DNA of 64,000 bases from ZC4RG30 sp035556135. GTDB taxonomy: Bacteria; Pseudomonadota; Gammaproteobacteria; Steroidobacterales; Steroidobacteraceae. Below are positions 35,540 through 45,600 of this stretch, piece after piece. The notes under the pieces are model-generated. The model was not told the origin of the DNA. It did no database searches and was given only the letters and a program-made list of their open reading frames with translations. The first letter of the stretch is position 1, and every line of letters begins with the position of its first letter. The position numbers and the translations under genes are program-made. The stretch is from assembly GCA_035556135.1 (NCBI GenBank), contig DATMFO010000003.1, positions 1,240,001 to 1,304,000 of the forward strand. Reading direction: 5' to 3'.

Positions 35540-36094
35540 ATGCGTATGCCGCGCCTCTTCTTCGCCCTGCAGCCGAAGCCCGCCGAGCAAGCCGCCATCT
35601 CCGCCGCATTGCTGCCGGTGGTGCATGCGTTCGGCGCGCGGCCGATGCCGCAGGCGGACCTGCACCTCACGCTGGCATTCCTTGGAGAGGTCCCTGCGGA
35701 TGCGATCCCGGGTTTGCAACGTGCGGCGGTCAACGTCGCAACCGCATTGCTCTCCCTGCAGCTGTCTCGCATCGACTACTGGGCCGCACCAGGCGTGTTG
35801 TGCCTGTTGCCGGAGGAAGCCACCACCGCAAAGCCGGTGCAGCTCGCCCAGGCATTGGCAGTGGCTGCGATTTCGTGCGGTGTCAGGATGGACGAGAAGC
35901 CTTTCCGGGCGCATGTCACAGTGGCCAGGAAGGTTCCACCAGCCGCATCGGGGAAAGGGCCCTGGCCGCGGCCGTTGCGTGAGCCCCTCCCCTTTACCGC
36001 CGACGGCTTCGTGCTGATGGAAAGCGCACGCCAGCGGGAAGGGCCGCGCTACAAGGTGATCCATTCCTGGCCGTCGGGATCCACGGACCCGTAG
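35540..36094 (+). CDS. thpR: RNA 2',3'-cyclic phosphodiesterase (LigT/ThpR family)
   Basis: Protein of 184 residues of the 2H phosphoesterase fold. Both catalytic motifs are visible: H-L-T-L-A-F-L-G near residues 42-49 and H-V-T-V-A-R near 126-131. The family hydrolyses 2',3'-cyclic phosphate ends of RNA and, in vitro, can join tRNA halves through a 2'-5' bond. TAGCCT, preceded by TG (an extended -10), ends three bases before the first ATG, so the second ATG at 35546 may be the true start. Confidence 0.9.
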   Translation: MRMPRLFFALQPKPAEQAAISAALLPVVHAFGARPMPQADLHLTLAFLGEVPADAIPGLQRAAVNVATALLSLQLSRIDYWAAPGVLCLLPEEATTAKPVQLAQALAVAAISCGVRMDEKPFRAHVTVARKVPPAASGKGPWPRPLREPLPFTADGFVLMESARQREGPRYKVIHSWPSGSTDP

Positions 36095-36211
36095 GTGGCG
36101 CAGGCAGAAGTTGCTGAGAACCATTGCCCTTGCCCACCTTCCTGCACACCAGTGCTGCGCACTATGCTGAAGGGGGCAGTACTCACAGCCCGAAGCTCCA
36201 AAGGAGACGTC

Positions 36212-36685
36212 GTGAACCTGCCCCCGGTGGCCCTGCATCCGTCCACGCTTGAACCCCGCACTACCTCCAGCTACCCGGAATGTTTCCGGCACCTGGTGCT
36301 GCCGCGCGAAAAGCGCGCCCTGGGCGACGCCCTGGGCCTGACCCGGTTCGGAGTCAATCTCACGACATTGTTCCCCGGCAAGTGGTCATCCCTGCACCAC
36401 CATCACTCCCGCGAAGACGAGTTCGTCTATGTGCTCGAAGGCGAGCTTGTCCTGCGCACCGACCAGGGCGAGCAGGTGCTGACGGCCGGCATGTGCGCAG
36501 GATTCCCCGCCGGGTCGGGCAACAGCCACCACCTGATCAACCGCAGCGATCTTCCAGCCCGCTACCTGGAAGTCGGCAACCGGGACCCGGCAGACTCGGT
36601 CGCCTATCCGGACGCGGACCTCGCCTGCCGCAAGACGGCTGCAGGGGCCTGGGCATTTACCCATCGGGACGGCAGCGCCTATTGA
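36212..36685 (+). CDS. Cupin-domain protein
   Basis: Protein of 157 residues. The cupin motif is clear: L-H-H-H-H-S-R-E-D-E-F-V-Y-V-L-E-G-E-L as motif 1 and F-P-A-G-S-G-N-S-H-H-L-I-N as motif 2, giving a metal site of His and Glu residues. Such single-domain cupins bind sugars or small acids; the substrate is unknown. The start is GTG at 36212, supported by AAGGAG six bases upstream; earlier in-frame ATGs lack a site. A -10-like TATGCT lies near 36161. It converges on the M16 protease gene. Confidence 0.87.
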   Translation: MNLPPVALHPSTLEPRTTSSYPECFRHLVLPREKRALGDALGLTRFGVNLTTLFPGKWSSLHHHHSREDEFVYVLEGELVLRTDQGEQVLTAGMCAGFPAGSGNSHHLINRSDLPARYLEVGNRDPADSVAYPDADLACRKTAAGAWAFTHRDGSAY

Positions 36686-36728
36686 GGTCGCAGGCCGTCA
36701 CAGTGGCCCACCCGGTCAGGTGCCGGCG

Positions 36729-39449
36729 CTAGGGTTCCGTCCTTGCCCGCGCGAAATCCCCTGCCTTGACGATGGTCAGCTTCGCCGGATCCACATGCTT
36801 GCGCAGCGCCGCGCGGATCTGCTCGGGCGTCGCGGCCAGCACGCGCTGCTCGAAGGCCTTGTCCCAGGTGAGCAGCGTGCGCCCGCTGTCCAGGTGCGCC
36901 AGCAGCCGGCTGGCCAGCGAGCCATCCTGGGTGCGCGTATCCGCATAGGTCTGGATGAAGCCGGACTTGGCCTTGGCCACTTCCTCGGCGGTGAAGCCGT
37001 CGCGCAATGCCCTGGCCAGCTCGTCGCGCAGCGCAGCCTCGACTTTGTCCACGTTCTGCGGGGCGGCGATGGCCTGCGCCGTCCAGGTGCCGGCGCGATC
37101 GAAGATGGAGCCGGCGGCCTGCGAGCCCACGCTGTAGCTGAGGCCCTCCTTCACGCGGATGCGTGCCACCAGCCTGGAATCGAAACCGGCGCCGGAGCCC
37201 AGGATGTAATCGGCCAGGTACAGGGCCGCGTAGTCCGCGTCACTCTGGTTCACGTCGATGTTGAGGCGGGCGACGAGGACGGCGTTTTCCTTGTCTGGCG
37301 TCTCGATGCTCTGCACCTTCGCGGGAATGTCGCGGTATTCGCGGGTGATGCGCGCCCAGGGCGTGTCATTGCGCCAGTCGCCGAAGCTTTCCTCGATGGC
37401 CTTCACCACTTCGGCCTCGTCGAAGTCGCCCACGATGGCGAACATCGCCCGGTTGGCGGCATAGAAGGCGCGGTGGAAACGCCGCACGTCATCGAGGGTA
37501 ACGGCGCGCAACCCTTCCAGCTGCTCCTGCAGGGTATATGCGTAGCGCGGATCACCCTTGGGGTAGATGTTGAAATGCTGGCCCAGCGCCTCGGAAGCGA
37601 GGGAGGAAGGTTCCGACAGCGAGGATTCCACCTGGGTGATGACCTGGCGCTTCAGCTGCTCGAACTCGCTTTCCGGGAAGGCCGGCTCGCGCAGCACATG
37701 GGCCACCAGGCGTATCGCGGCCACCAGGTTGGGCCGCGTGGTCTCGAAACTCGCGCCCTGGCCACTCACCCCGCCAGCCACCTTCAGGCGCGTGAACTCG
37801 TCACGCAGCTGCTCGCGGGAATAACGCGTCGTGCCGCGCGAGAGCATGGCGCCGGCGAGCATGCCGGCGAAGCTCTGGCCGTTGAGGGATTTTTCGTCAC
37901 CGGCCGGCAGTGACAGCCGGAACTGCACGGTCTCGCCGCGCGTCTTCTTCGACAGCAGCGCAAGCTTCATGCCGCCGGATTCAAGGCGCTTCACGCGCTG
38001 CTCGATGTTCTCGGGGCTGGGATCAAAGGCTTCGGCCGCCGCCAGCGCCTGCTTCGGCTTGAAATCCTTCAGCAGCTCCGCCGCGCTGGCGGCCTGCGGA
38101 ATCTCCGCCCGCTGCGGATTGTCCTCGTGCAGGAACATGCCCACCACACGATTGTCGCGCCGCAGGTACCTGCCAGCGGCGGCAGATACCTGCCCGGCCG
38201 TCACTTGCTGGCTGCGATCGCGGTCGAGGAAGAACAGGCGCCAGTCCCCGAGGGCGATGTATTCGGACATGGCCAGGCCGATGTCCTCGTGGTCGGTCAT
38301 CATGCGCTCGGCGGAGTTGGCGAAATTGATGCGGGCGCGCTCCATTTCCTCTGCCGTCGGCGGATTGGCGGCGAAACCCTCGACCTGGCGGACCAGCTCA
38401 TCACGCACCGGCTCCACCGGGTCACCGTTCTTGATCACCGCGCCGATCAGCTGCAGGGTGCCGTCCACTCCGCCCACGCTGCCACCCAGCACCTGCGAGG
38501 CACGCCCGGTCTGCACCAGCGCCTTGTGCAGCCTGCCGGAGGGCGTGTCGCCCAGCACGAAGCTGGCATAGTCGAGCGCGGCGGAGTCCGGGTGCAGCGG
38601 CGAGGGGCTCTTGTAGGCCAGCAGCACGATCTGCGTGTCACCGGCACGGCGCACAATGAAACTGCGCTCCCCGTCCTGCGTGGGCTCGGTGGTCCACAGC
38701 TTCGGCAGCACGCGCGTGGGCTTCGGGATGGCGCCAAAGTAGGTGTTGATCCGCTGCAGTGTGCTGCCCGGATCGAATTTGCCCGCCACCAGCAGCACGG
38801 CATTGTCCGGCTGGTAGTAGCGCCGGTAGAACGCCCGCAGGTTCTCGATCTCCACGTTCTCGATGTCCGAGCGGTTGCCGATGGTGGAGTTGCCGTAGTT
38901 GTGCCAGTCGTAGGCAATGCTCTGCAGGCGCTTCACCAGCACATTGGTGGGCGAGTTCTCCCCGCGCTCGTATTCATTGCGCACCACCGTCATCTCGGTG
39001 TCCAGGTCTTCCCTGCGCACCAGCGCATTGACCATGCGGTCCGCTTCCATCTTCAGCGCCCAGTCGAGGTTCTCCTGGCTGGCCTGGAACTGCTCGTAGT
39101 AGTTGGTGCGGTCGACCGAGGTGGTGCCGTTCCAGCGCATGCCGCGGCCGTTGAACTCCTTGGCGATGTCGGGGAGGTTGCGCGTGCCCTTGAACAGCAG
39201 GTGTTCGAGCAGGTGCGCCATGCCGGTTTCTCCATAACCCTCGTGGCGCGAACCGACGAGGTAGGTCACGTTCACCGTCACCGAAGGCTTGGACTGGTCG
39301 GGGAACAGCAGCACGCGCAGGCCGTTGGCGAGGCGGTATTCGGTGATGCCTTCCACCTCGGTGAATTTCTGCGGCGCAGGTGCCGCAGCCAGCAGCATGC
39401 CGGTAAAGAGGACCAGGAACAGGGCGCCGCCCAGCTGCCGCTTCAACAT
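36729..39449 (-). CDS. M16 family zinc protease with two peptidase domains
   Basis: Protein of 906 residues: signal peptide (about 1-24) followed by tandem M16 domains. The first has the inverted zinc motif H-L-L-E-H (His79, Glu82, His83) with the third ligand Glu159 in R-N-E-Y-E, and should be active. The second keeps the fold (Y-A-A-N-R-A-M-F-A-I-V-G-D-F near 660) but lacks HxxEH, as is usual for the paired subunit. These pitrilysin/processing-peptidase-like enzymes degrade peptides in the periplasm. The ATG at 39449 is preceded by GGGAGAGG. It diverges from the aroG leader across 176 bp. Confidence 0.92.
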   Translation of the reverse strand: MLKRQLGGALFLVLFTGMLLAAAPAPQKFTEVEGITEYRLANGLRVLLFPDQSKPSVTVNVTYLVGSRHEGYGETGMAHLLEHLLFKGTRNLPDIAKEFNGRGMRWNGTTSVDRTNYYEQFQASQENLDWALKMEADRMVNALVRREDLDTEMTVVRNEYERGENSPTNVLVKRLQSIAYDWHNYGNSTIGNRSDIENVEIENLRAFYRRYYQPDNAVLLVAGKFDPGSTLQRINTYFGAIPKPTRVLPKLWTTEPTQDGERSFIVRRAGDTQIVLLAYKSPSPLHPDSAALDYASFVLGDTPSGRLHKALVQTGRASQVLGGSVGGVDGTLQLIGAVIKNGDPVEPVRDELVRQVEGFAANPPTAEEMERARINFANSAERMMTDHEDIGLAMSEYIALGDWRLFFLDRDRSQQVTAGQVSAAAGRYLRRDNRVVGMFLHEDNPQRAEIPQAASAAELLKDFKPKQALAAAEAFDPSPENIEQRVKRLESGGMKLALLSKKTRGETVQFRLSLPAGDEKSLNGQSFAGMLAGAMLSRGTTRYSREQLRDEFTRLKVAGGVSGQGASFETTRPNLVAAIRLVAHVLREPAFPESEFEQLKRQVITQVESSLSEPSSLASEALGQHFNIYPKGDPRYAYTLQEQLEGLRAVTLDDVRRFHRAFYAANRAMFAIVGDFDEAEVVKAIEESFGDWRNDTPWARITREYRDIPAKVQSIETPDKENAVLVARLNIDVNQSDADYAALYLADYILGSGAGFDSRLVARIRVKEGLSYSVGSQAAGSIFDRAGTWTAQAIAAPQNVDKVEAALRDELARALRDGFTAEEVAKAKSGFIQTYADTRTQDGSLASRLLAHLDSGRTLLTWDKAFEQRVLAATPEQIRAALRKHVDPAKLTIVKAGDFARARTEP

Positions 39450-39588
39450 CAGCCTCTCCCGGGGGTCGTCCCCCCTTGTGTCCGGCAGTCTACCCTCCGG
39501 GGCAGACGGCGGAATTGCAGCTGGGGCCCCCGGCAACTCTCCGCGCCCCCCGTCAAACCCGTCCGGCGCGTTTTTGTGCAGGGAATTG

Positions 39589-39617
39589 TTGCGGGCCCGC
39601 CGCGCCTCTGGTACATC
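39589..39617 (+). promoter_or_regulatory. Promoter of the aroG leader and operon
   Basis: TTGCGG (39589-39594) and TACATC (39612-39617) are 17 bases apart. The -10 ends eight bases before the leader-peptide ATG at 39626, so transcription should start at or next to that codon. The -35 is only half-conserved. The rest of the gap to the M16 gene shows no feature I can support. Confidence 0.45.
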
Positions 39618-39625
39618 TGTACCTC

Positions 39626-39703
39626 ATGAACTCAGCCCGGTATTTCTACTGGCAGTACTTTTTTGGTCCACCCACAACGGCGGAAGGACTGGGTACGCGC
39701 TGA
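39626..39703 (+). CDS. Aromatic-codon leader peptide of aroG
   Basis: Leader peptide of 25 residues. Residues 6-13 read Tyr-Phe-Tyr-Trp-Gln-Tyr-Phe-Phe, seven aromatic residues in eight codons. The stop lies 25 bases before a strong terminator hairpin and the aroG start follows. This is the arrangement of transcription attenuators such as trpL and pheL: shortage of charged tRNA-Phe, -Tyr or -Trp would stall the ribosome and prevent termination. The mixed codons suit DAHP synthase, which feeds all three pathways. There is no ribosome binding site; a -10 eight bases upstream suggests leaderless translation. Confidence 0.85.
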   Translation: MNSARYFYWQYFFGPPTTAEGLGTR

Positions 39704-39728
39704 ATCAAGCGAATCTGCAGAACCCAAG

Positions 39729-39760
39729 AAACCGCCAGCGAAAACTGGCGGTTTTTTTTT
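39729..39760 (+). terminator. Attenuator terminator before aroG
   Basis: A perfect 10-bp stem AAACCGCCAG/CTGGCGGTTT (39729-39738 with 39745-39754), loop CGAAAA and a nine-T run (39752-39760). GGCGG at 39679-39683, inside the leader reading frame, can pair with CCGCC of the 5' arm and could act as antiterminator when a ribosome stalls on the aromatic codons. Confidence 0.92.
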
Positions 39761-39776
39761 GCAAGGAGATACGACC

Positions 39777-40844
39777 GTGACCGTCAATACCGACGACCTG
39801 CGCATCAGGACAAAGCGCGAGCTGATCTCGCCGGCCCAGCTGCTGGCCGACTGCCCGCGCGATGATGCCGCCAGCGCCACCGTGGTCACGGCGCGCGCCG
39901 CCCTGCAGCGCATCCTGCGCGGTGAGGATGACCGGCTCGCCGTGGTGATCGGTCCCTGCTCCATCCACGATCCGGTCGCCGCCATGGAGTATGCGAAGCG
40001 CCTGGTGGCCGAGCGCCACCGCCTCGCCGATCGCCTGGAGATCGTGATGCGGGTCTATTTCGAGAAGCCCCGTACCACCGTGGGCTGGAAAGGGCTGATC
40101 AACGACCCCAACCTCGACGGCAGCTTCGACATCGGCAAGGGCCTGCATCTGGCCCGCCAGCTCCTGCTGGATGTGAACCGTCTGGGCCTGCCGGCGGGCT
40201 GCGAATTCCTCGACACCCTGACGCCGCAGTATTTCGCTGACCTGGTCTCCTGGGGGGCGATCGGGGCACGCACCACCGAGAGCCAGGTGCATCGCGAGCT
40301 GGCCTCGGGCCTCTCCTGCCCGGTGGGTTTCAAGAACGGCACCGACGGCAATGCGCGCATCGCCATCGATGCCGTGCAGGCGGCTGCCCATCCGCACCAC
40401 TTCCTGTCCGTCACCAAGGAAAACAGGACCGCCATCTTCGGCACCAGCGGCAACGCCGACTGCCATGTGATCCTGCGCGGCGGCAAGACACCCAACTACG
40501 ACGCGGCCAGCGTGGCTGCAGTGTGCGAGCAGCTCGTTGCTGCGGGCCTGGTGCCGCGCGTGATGATCGATGCCAGCCATGGCAACAGCAGCAAGAAGCC
40601 GGAGAACCAGCCCATGGTGGTGGCCGACATCGCTGCGCAGGTGGCCGGTGGCAGCACGAGCATCTCCGGCGTGATGGTGGAGAGCCACCTGAAGGCGGGC
40701 CGGCAGGACCTCGTCGCGGGGCGCGAACTGGAGTACGGCAAGAGCATCACCGATGGCTGCATCGACTGGGATGCCTCGGTGAAGGTGCTGGACACACTCG
40801 CCGCCGGTGTGGAGGCACGCCGCAAGCTGCAGCGGGCGGCGTGA
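39777..40844 (+). CDS. aroG: 3-deoxy-7-phosphoheptulonate (DAHP) synthase, class I
   Basis: First enzyme of the shikimate pathway (355 residues), joining phosphoenolpyruvate and erythrose 4-phosphate. The class I-alpha signature V-I-G-P-C-S-I-H-D-P is at about 59-68, with R-V-Y-F-E-K-P-R-T near 91-99 and the metal-site D-A-S-H-G-N-S-S-K-K near 264-273. The start is GTG at 39777, with AAGGAG eight bases upstream. Which amino acid inhibits the enzyme cannot be read with confidence. The attenuator upstream gives control by supply of aromatic aminoacyl-tRNA. Confidence 0.95.
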   Translation: MTVNTDDLRIRTKRELISPAQLLADCPRDDAASATVVTARAALQRILRGEDDRLAVVIGPCSIHDPVAAMEYAKRLVAERHRLADRLEIVMRVYFEKPRTTVGWKGLINDPNLDGSFDIGKGLHLARQLLLDVNRLGLPAGCEFLDTLTPQYFADLVSWGAIGARTTESQVHRELASGLSCPVGFKNGTDGNARIAIDAVQAAAHPHHFLSVTKENRTAIFGTSGNADCHVILRGGKTPNYDAASVAAVCEQLVAAGLVPRVMIDASHGNSSKKPENQPMVVADIAAQVAGGSTSISGVMVESHLKAGRQDLVAGRELEYGKSITDGCIDWDASVKVLDTLAAGVEARRKLQRAA

Positions 40845-40869
40845 GCACACCCTAACCAGCGACACGACG

Positions 40870-40891
40870 ACGGCGAGTTCGCCCTCGCCGT
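40870..40891 (+). terminator. Hairpin after aroG, possible terminator
   Basis: An 8-bp perfect stem ACGGCGAG/CTCGCCGT with a 6-base loop lies 25 bases after the aroG stop. No T tract follows on the plus strand, so it may stabilise the 3' end or mark Rho-dependent termination. The rest of this 114-bp gap shows nothing. Confidence 0.3.
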
Positions 40892-40958
40892 GACGACAGT
40901 CACCATCGCCTACCCATGACCGGGATTTCTCCCAAGTGCGCGGGCTGGGAATTCTCGC

Positions 40959-42596
40959 TCAGGCTCCCGTTTCCGCCCGCTGCCGGCTACCCAGCAATCC
41001 CGGACAGGCCTGGCGCACCGGGTCAGCCGCGTCGAGCCGCGCGCAGATCTCACGCCAGCGCTGGCCGACGGCGGTGAGGGTGGCGGAATGGCCGGATTCC
41101 GCAGCCCATTTCGCCAAGGCCGCGTCAAGGCGTTCGAGCCGCACCCGGGCACGCGCGTGGATACGGTCGGGGCCGTCGAGCTCACCGATCACCTCCAGCG
41201 CCGCGGCACGGATGCGCGGTTCATCGCGCGGCGACATGCGCAGCAGGCCATTCACGTACAACACGCCCCATTGGAACCGCGTGGCCGGGCCGCGCGACTC
41301 CTTGTAGCCGCGCTCCAGCCATTGCAGCGCGGCCGCGGTATTGCCGGCGCGCTCCTCGATGTCGGCCACGTCCGGCATGTAGTAGTAGGCGGTGCGCGAG
41401 ATCTTCATCTGCTGCTCCAGCAGCGCGCGCAGCCGTGCGTCGTCACCGAGTTCCGAAAGCACCCATGACGCCGAATTGATGATGCCGGCGCGGGCGTTGG
41501 CGTCGTATTCCCTGGCGAGGAAAGCATCGAGCGTGGCGCGGGCACGTTGGGCGATCGGCTCGGGGATATCCTTCCCTCCCCCGAGCACGCGCACAGCCTG
41601 CAGGCGGCGCGCGGCGGTCAGCAGGCGCACGGTATCGGACTGGCGTGTATCGGCCTCCAGCGCATCGAGGAAGGCCAGGTAGCGCTGCTGCATCCGGGTG
41701 ACATCAAGCGGCTGTGCCACGCGCGCGGCCTCGAGGAATTCATCGCCCAGGTAAAGCAGCGCCGTGCCGGCATCCATGCTGCGTGGCGTATCGGCGAGCA
41801 GGTCATCCACCTGACGGACCAGAGCGGTGAGTTGCGGCCCGGGCGCATTCTTTGCGGCGATGGCTTCGGCCTCTTCCATCGCGGCCAGGTCGGCGGCCAG
41901 CACCATCAGCCGGTCCCGCTCCACCCGGGAGGATTCAGGACAGCGCTGCGCCGCGAGTTGCAGCGCCGGCACCAGCGACGCGGAGGGCATCTGTGCGTCG
42001 GACCAGTCATTCCACGCCAGTCGCCGGCATTCAGCTGGTGCGAGCTTGCGCGAGGCATCCTGCCGCAGCGAGGCCAGCAGCTGGTCCAGCGGCTGCGCAT
42101 TCTCCAGCGCGAGGTCGAGCACATCCGCATAGCTGGCCAGGTCGCTGCCACCGGAAATGCGGGCGAGTTCCGTGCGGTCGGCGCGCAGCACCACCACCGA
42201 GGGATAGCCCTGCACATTGAACTGGTCGGCGATGCGCTGCGCGCCGGGTGCGTCGCCATCAAGGTATACGGGGATGAACTGACGCAGCGCCTGCTGGAAA
42301 TCGCTGCGCGGGAACACATGCGCCTTCAGGTCGTAGCAGGGCGGGCACCATTCCGCGCCCCAGTAGAGGAACACCAGCCTGTCATGTCGCGCGGCTTCAT
42401 CGAAGGCCGCGTCAATGCCGCCCTGGAACCACTCGATGCCCTCGATGTGCGCCACTCCCGACGTGCCCGCGGTGGCGGCCGCGGCGTTGGAGGCCGCGGC
42501 GGCGTTGGCAGCGGCACTCGAGGCCGCTGGCGGCTCGCTGCGCTGGCAGGCCGCGAGCAGTGCCAGGGCCGTGCAGATTGCGATCCGTACTTGCAA
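40959..42596 (-). CDS. Thioredoxin-like lipoprotein with helical repeat region
   Basis: Protein of 545 residues. The lipobox L-L-A-A-C puts the lipidated Cys at residue 17, followed by an alanine-rich linker. The thioredoxin-like domain has W-G-A-E-W-C-P-P-C (Cys85, Cys88) and the cis-proline region G-Y-P-S-V-V-V, so it should be a thiol-active membrane-anchored protein. About 350 residues of helical, TPR-like sequence follow. It may handle disulfides of envelope proteins; no specific partner is known. The start is TTG at 42596, with GGGAGG upstream. It follows the RND permease gene by 15 bases, so it is probably the last gene of the pump operon. Confidence 0.82.
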   Translation of the reverse strand: MQVRIAICTALALLAACQRSEPPAASSAAANAAAASNAAAATAGTSGVAHIEGIEWFQGGIDAAFDEAARHDRLVFLYWGAEWCPPCYDLKAHVFPRSDFQQALRQFIPVYLDGDAPGAQRIADQFNVQGYPSVVVLRADRTELARISGGSDLASYADVLDLALENAQPLDQLLASLRQDASRKLAPAECRRLAWNDWSDAQMPSASLVPALQLAAQRCPESSRVERDRLMVLAADLAAMEEAEAIAAKNAPGPQLTALVRQVDDLLADTPRSMDAGTALLYLGDEFLEAARVAQPLDVTRMQQRYLAFLDALEADTRQSDTVRLLTAARRLQAVRVLGGGKDIPEPIAQRARATLDAFLAREYDANARAGIINSASWVLSELGDDARLRALLEQQMKISRTAYYYMPDVADIEERAGNTAAALQWLERGYKESRGPATRFQWGVLYVNGLLRMSPRDEPRIRAAALEVIGELDGPDRIHARARVRLERLDAALAKWAAESGHSATLTAVGQRWREICARLDAADPVRQACPGLLGSRQRAETGA

Positions 42597-42611
42597 GGAA
42601 TCCCTCCCGCG

Positions 42612-45600
42612 TCAGGTCGCTCCTTCGGAAACCTCCGGAGCCCGGGCCTTGTGCGGGTCGGGCCGTATGTGCAGCCCGCCCAGCACCAGCACGAAGAACA
42701 ATGGCACGAAGAAGATGGCCAGGAAAGTGGAGGCCAGCATGCCGCCGATAACCCCGGTGCCTACGGCATTCTGCGCACCGGAGCCCGCGCCGCTGGCGAT
42801 GGCCAGCGGCAGCACGCCGAACATGAAGGCCAGCGAGGTCATCAGGATGGGCCGCAGGCGCTGCCGCGCGGCCTGCATCACCGAGTCGATGAGGCTGGCG
42901 CCCTTGTCGTAATAGTCCTTGGCGAACTCCACGATGAGGATGGCGCTCTTGGCCGCCAGGCCCATGGTGGTCAGCAGGCCCACCTGGAAGAACACGTCAT
43001 TTGAAAGACCACGCGCCAGCGTCGCGATCACCGCCCCCAGGATGCCCAGCGGCACTACCAGCAGCACGGTCACGGGAATCGACCAGCTCTCGTACAGGGC
43101 CGCCAGGCACAGGAACACCACCGCCAGCGAGATGGCGTACAGCGCCGGGGCCTGGGCGCCGGCCAGGCGCTCCTCGAACGAAATGCCGCTCCACTCCAGG
43201 CCGACGCCAGCGGGCAGTTGCGCCACCAGCGCCTCCATCTGCTCCATGGCCTCGCCGGAGCTGTAGCCCGGCGCCGCCTGGCCCTGGATGTTGAATGCCG
43301 GCACGCCGTTGAAGCGCACCAGCTTCTGCGAGCCATATACCCACTCGGCCGAAGAGAATGCGGAGAACGGCACCATCTCGCCGGCGCGGTTGCGCACATG
43401 CCATTTGCCCAGGTCCTCTGCCTGCATGCGTGCGGAGGCCTCGCCCTGCACGTACACGCGTTTCACGCGGCCCCTGTCGATGAAGTCATTCACGTAGGCG
43501 GAGCCCCAGGCCGCCGCCAGCGTCTGGTTGATGTCGGTGATGGGAATGCCCAGCGCGCTGGCTTTCTCGCGGTCGATGTTCAGCTTCAGCTGCGGCGCAT
43601 CCTCCACGCCATTGGGACGCACGCCGGCAAGCATGGGATTCTGCGCAGCCATGCCGATCAGCTGGTTGCGCGCCGCCAGCAGCCCCTCGTGGCCGATGCC
43701 GCCCCGATCCTGCAACTGCAGGTCGAAACCCGATGCATTGCCCAGTTCGGACACCGCCGGCTGCACCACGGCGAAGATCTGCGCGTCACGGATGGTGCCG
43801 AAGTACGCGCTGGCGCGCGCCGCGATGGCGCGCACGCCCTGGCCGTCGCCACGGCGCTCGTCCCAGTGCTTGAGCTTCACGAACACCAGGCCCATGTTCT
43901 GGCCGATGCCCGCATAGCTGAAGCCGGCCACGGTGAGCACGTCCTCCACCACTGCCTTTTCCTGGTTCATGAAGTAGTCGCGCGCCTGCGCCAGCGCCGC
44001 CTCGGTGCGCTCACGCGTGGCGCCCGGCGGCGTCTGCACGATGGCCAGCAGCTGGCCGGGATCCTCGTCGGGCAGGAAGGCGGTGGGAATGCGCACGAAC
44101 AGAAGGCCCAGCGCCACCAGCAGCGCTGCATAGATGGCCAGCCCGACGCGGTTGTGGCCAAGCAGCGTCGAGAGCGTGCGCAGGTAGCCGCGATTGGCAC
44201 GCTCATAGCCGCGGTTGAACCAGCCGAAGAAGCCGCGGTGCGAGTCGTGCGTACCCTTTGCCACAGGCTTCAGCAGCGTGGCGCACAGTGCCGGGGTGAG
44301 GATCATGGCCACCAGCACCGACAGCACCATGGCCGAGACGATGGTGATGGAGAACTGGCGGTAGATCACGCCGGTGGAGCCGCCGAAGAACGCCATCGGC
44401 ACGAACACCGCCGACAGCACCAGCGCGATGCCGACCAGCGCGCCGGTGATCTGGCCCATGGACTTGCGCGTGGCCTCCTTGGGCGACAGGCCCTCCTCGT
44501 GCATCACGCGCTCCACGTTTTCCACCACCACGATGGCATCGTCCACCAGGAGGCCGATGGAAAGCGCCATGCCGAACATGGTGAGCGTGTTGATGGAATA
44601 GCCGAAGGCGGCCAGCACGCCGAAGGTGCCCAGCATCACCACCGGCACCGCGATGGTGGGGATCAGCGTGGCGCGGAAATTCTGCAGGAACAGGTACATC
44701 ACCAGGAACACCAGCACGATGGCCTCGCCCAGCGTCTTGGCCACCTCCAGGATGGAGGTGCGCACGAAGGGCGCTGTGTCCACCGGATATTTCACCTCGA
44801 CGCTGGGCGGGAAGAAGGGCTTCAGCCGTTCCAGCGTCGCGTTGATCGCGTTCATGGTGTCGAGCGCGTTCTCGCCGATGGCCAGGCGCACGGCCACGGC
44901 CGTGGCGGGCTGGCCGTTGTAGGTCACGTTGCGGATGAAGTTCTCGGCCTCGAGGTTCACGCGCGCCACATCGCCCAGGCGTAGCCGCGAGCCGTCCGGG
45001 TTCACCCGCAGCAGGATTTCGCGGAACTCCTCCGGCTGCGACAGCCGCGTCGGTCCGATCACCGTGGCGGTAAGTGCCTGGCCGGGCTCGGCCGGCAGGC
45101 CGCCCATCTGGCCCGCCGACACCTGCACGTTCTGCGCGCGGATGGCAGCCAGCACGTCGCTGACCGCCACGTTGTAGGCCGCGAGCTTTGCCGGATCGAG
45201 CCAGATGCGCATCGCGAACTGCGCGCCGAACAACTGCACATCGCCGACGCCCGGGGTGCGCGCGATCTGGTCCTGCACGCTGGAGGCAACGAAGTTGGAA
45301 AGGTCATCACCGAACAGGCTGTTGTCGGTGGAGTAGAAGGCCAGCACCACCAGGAAGTTGCGCGTGGGCTTTGACACACGCAGCCCCTGCTGCTGCACCT
45401 CGGCCGGCAGCAGCGGCACGGCCGCCTGCATCTTGTTCTGCACCTGCACCTGGGCGATGTCCGGATCGGTGCCCTGCTTGAAGGTGAGGTTGATCGAGGC
45501 CGTGCCGTCGGCGCTGGATTCGGAGGTGATGTAGTCCAGGCCATCGATGCCGTTCAATTGCTGCTCGATCACCTGCACCACCGAGTCTTCCACCGTCTGC

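Noticed and set aside
43218..44984. A 588-codon His-rich open frame opposite the RND permease
   Set aside because: Antisense of a well-conserved permease with intact motifs; His-rich composition mirrors GTG/ATG-rich codons on the other strand.
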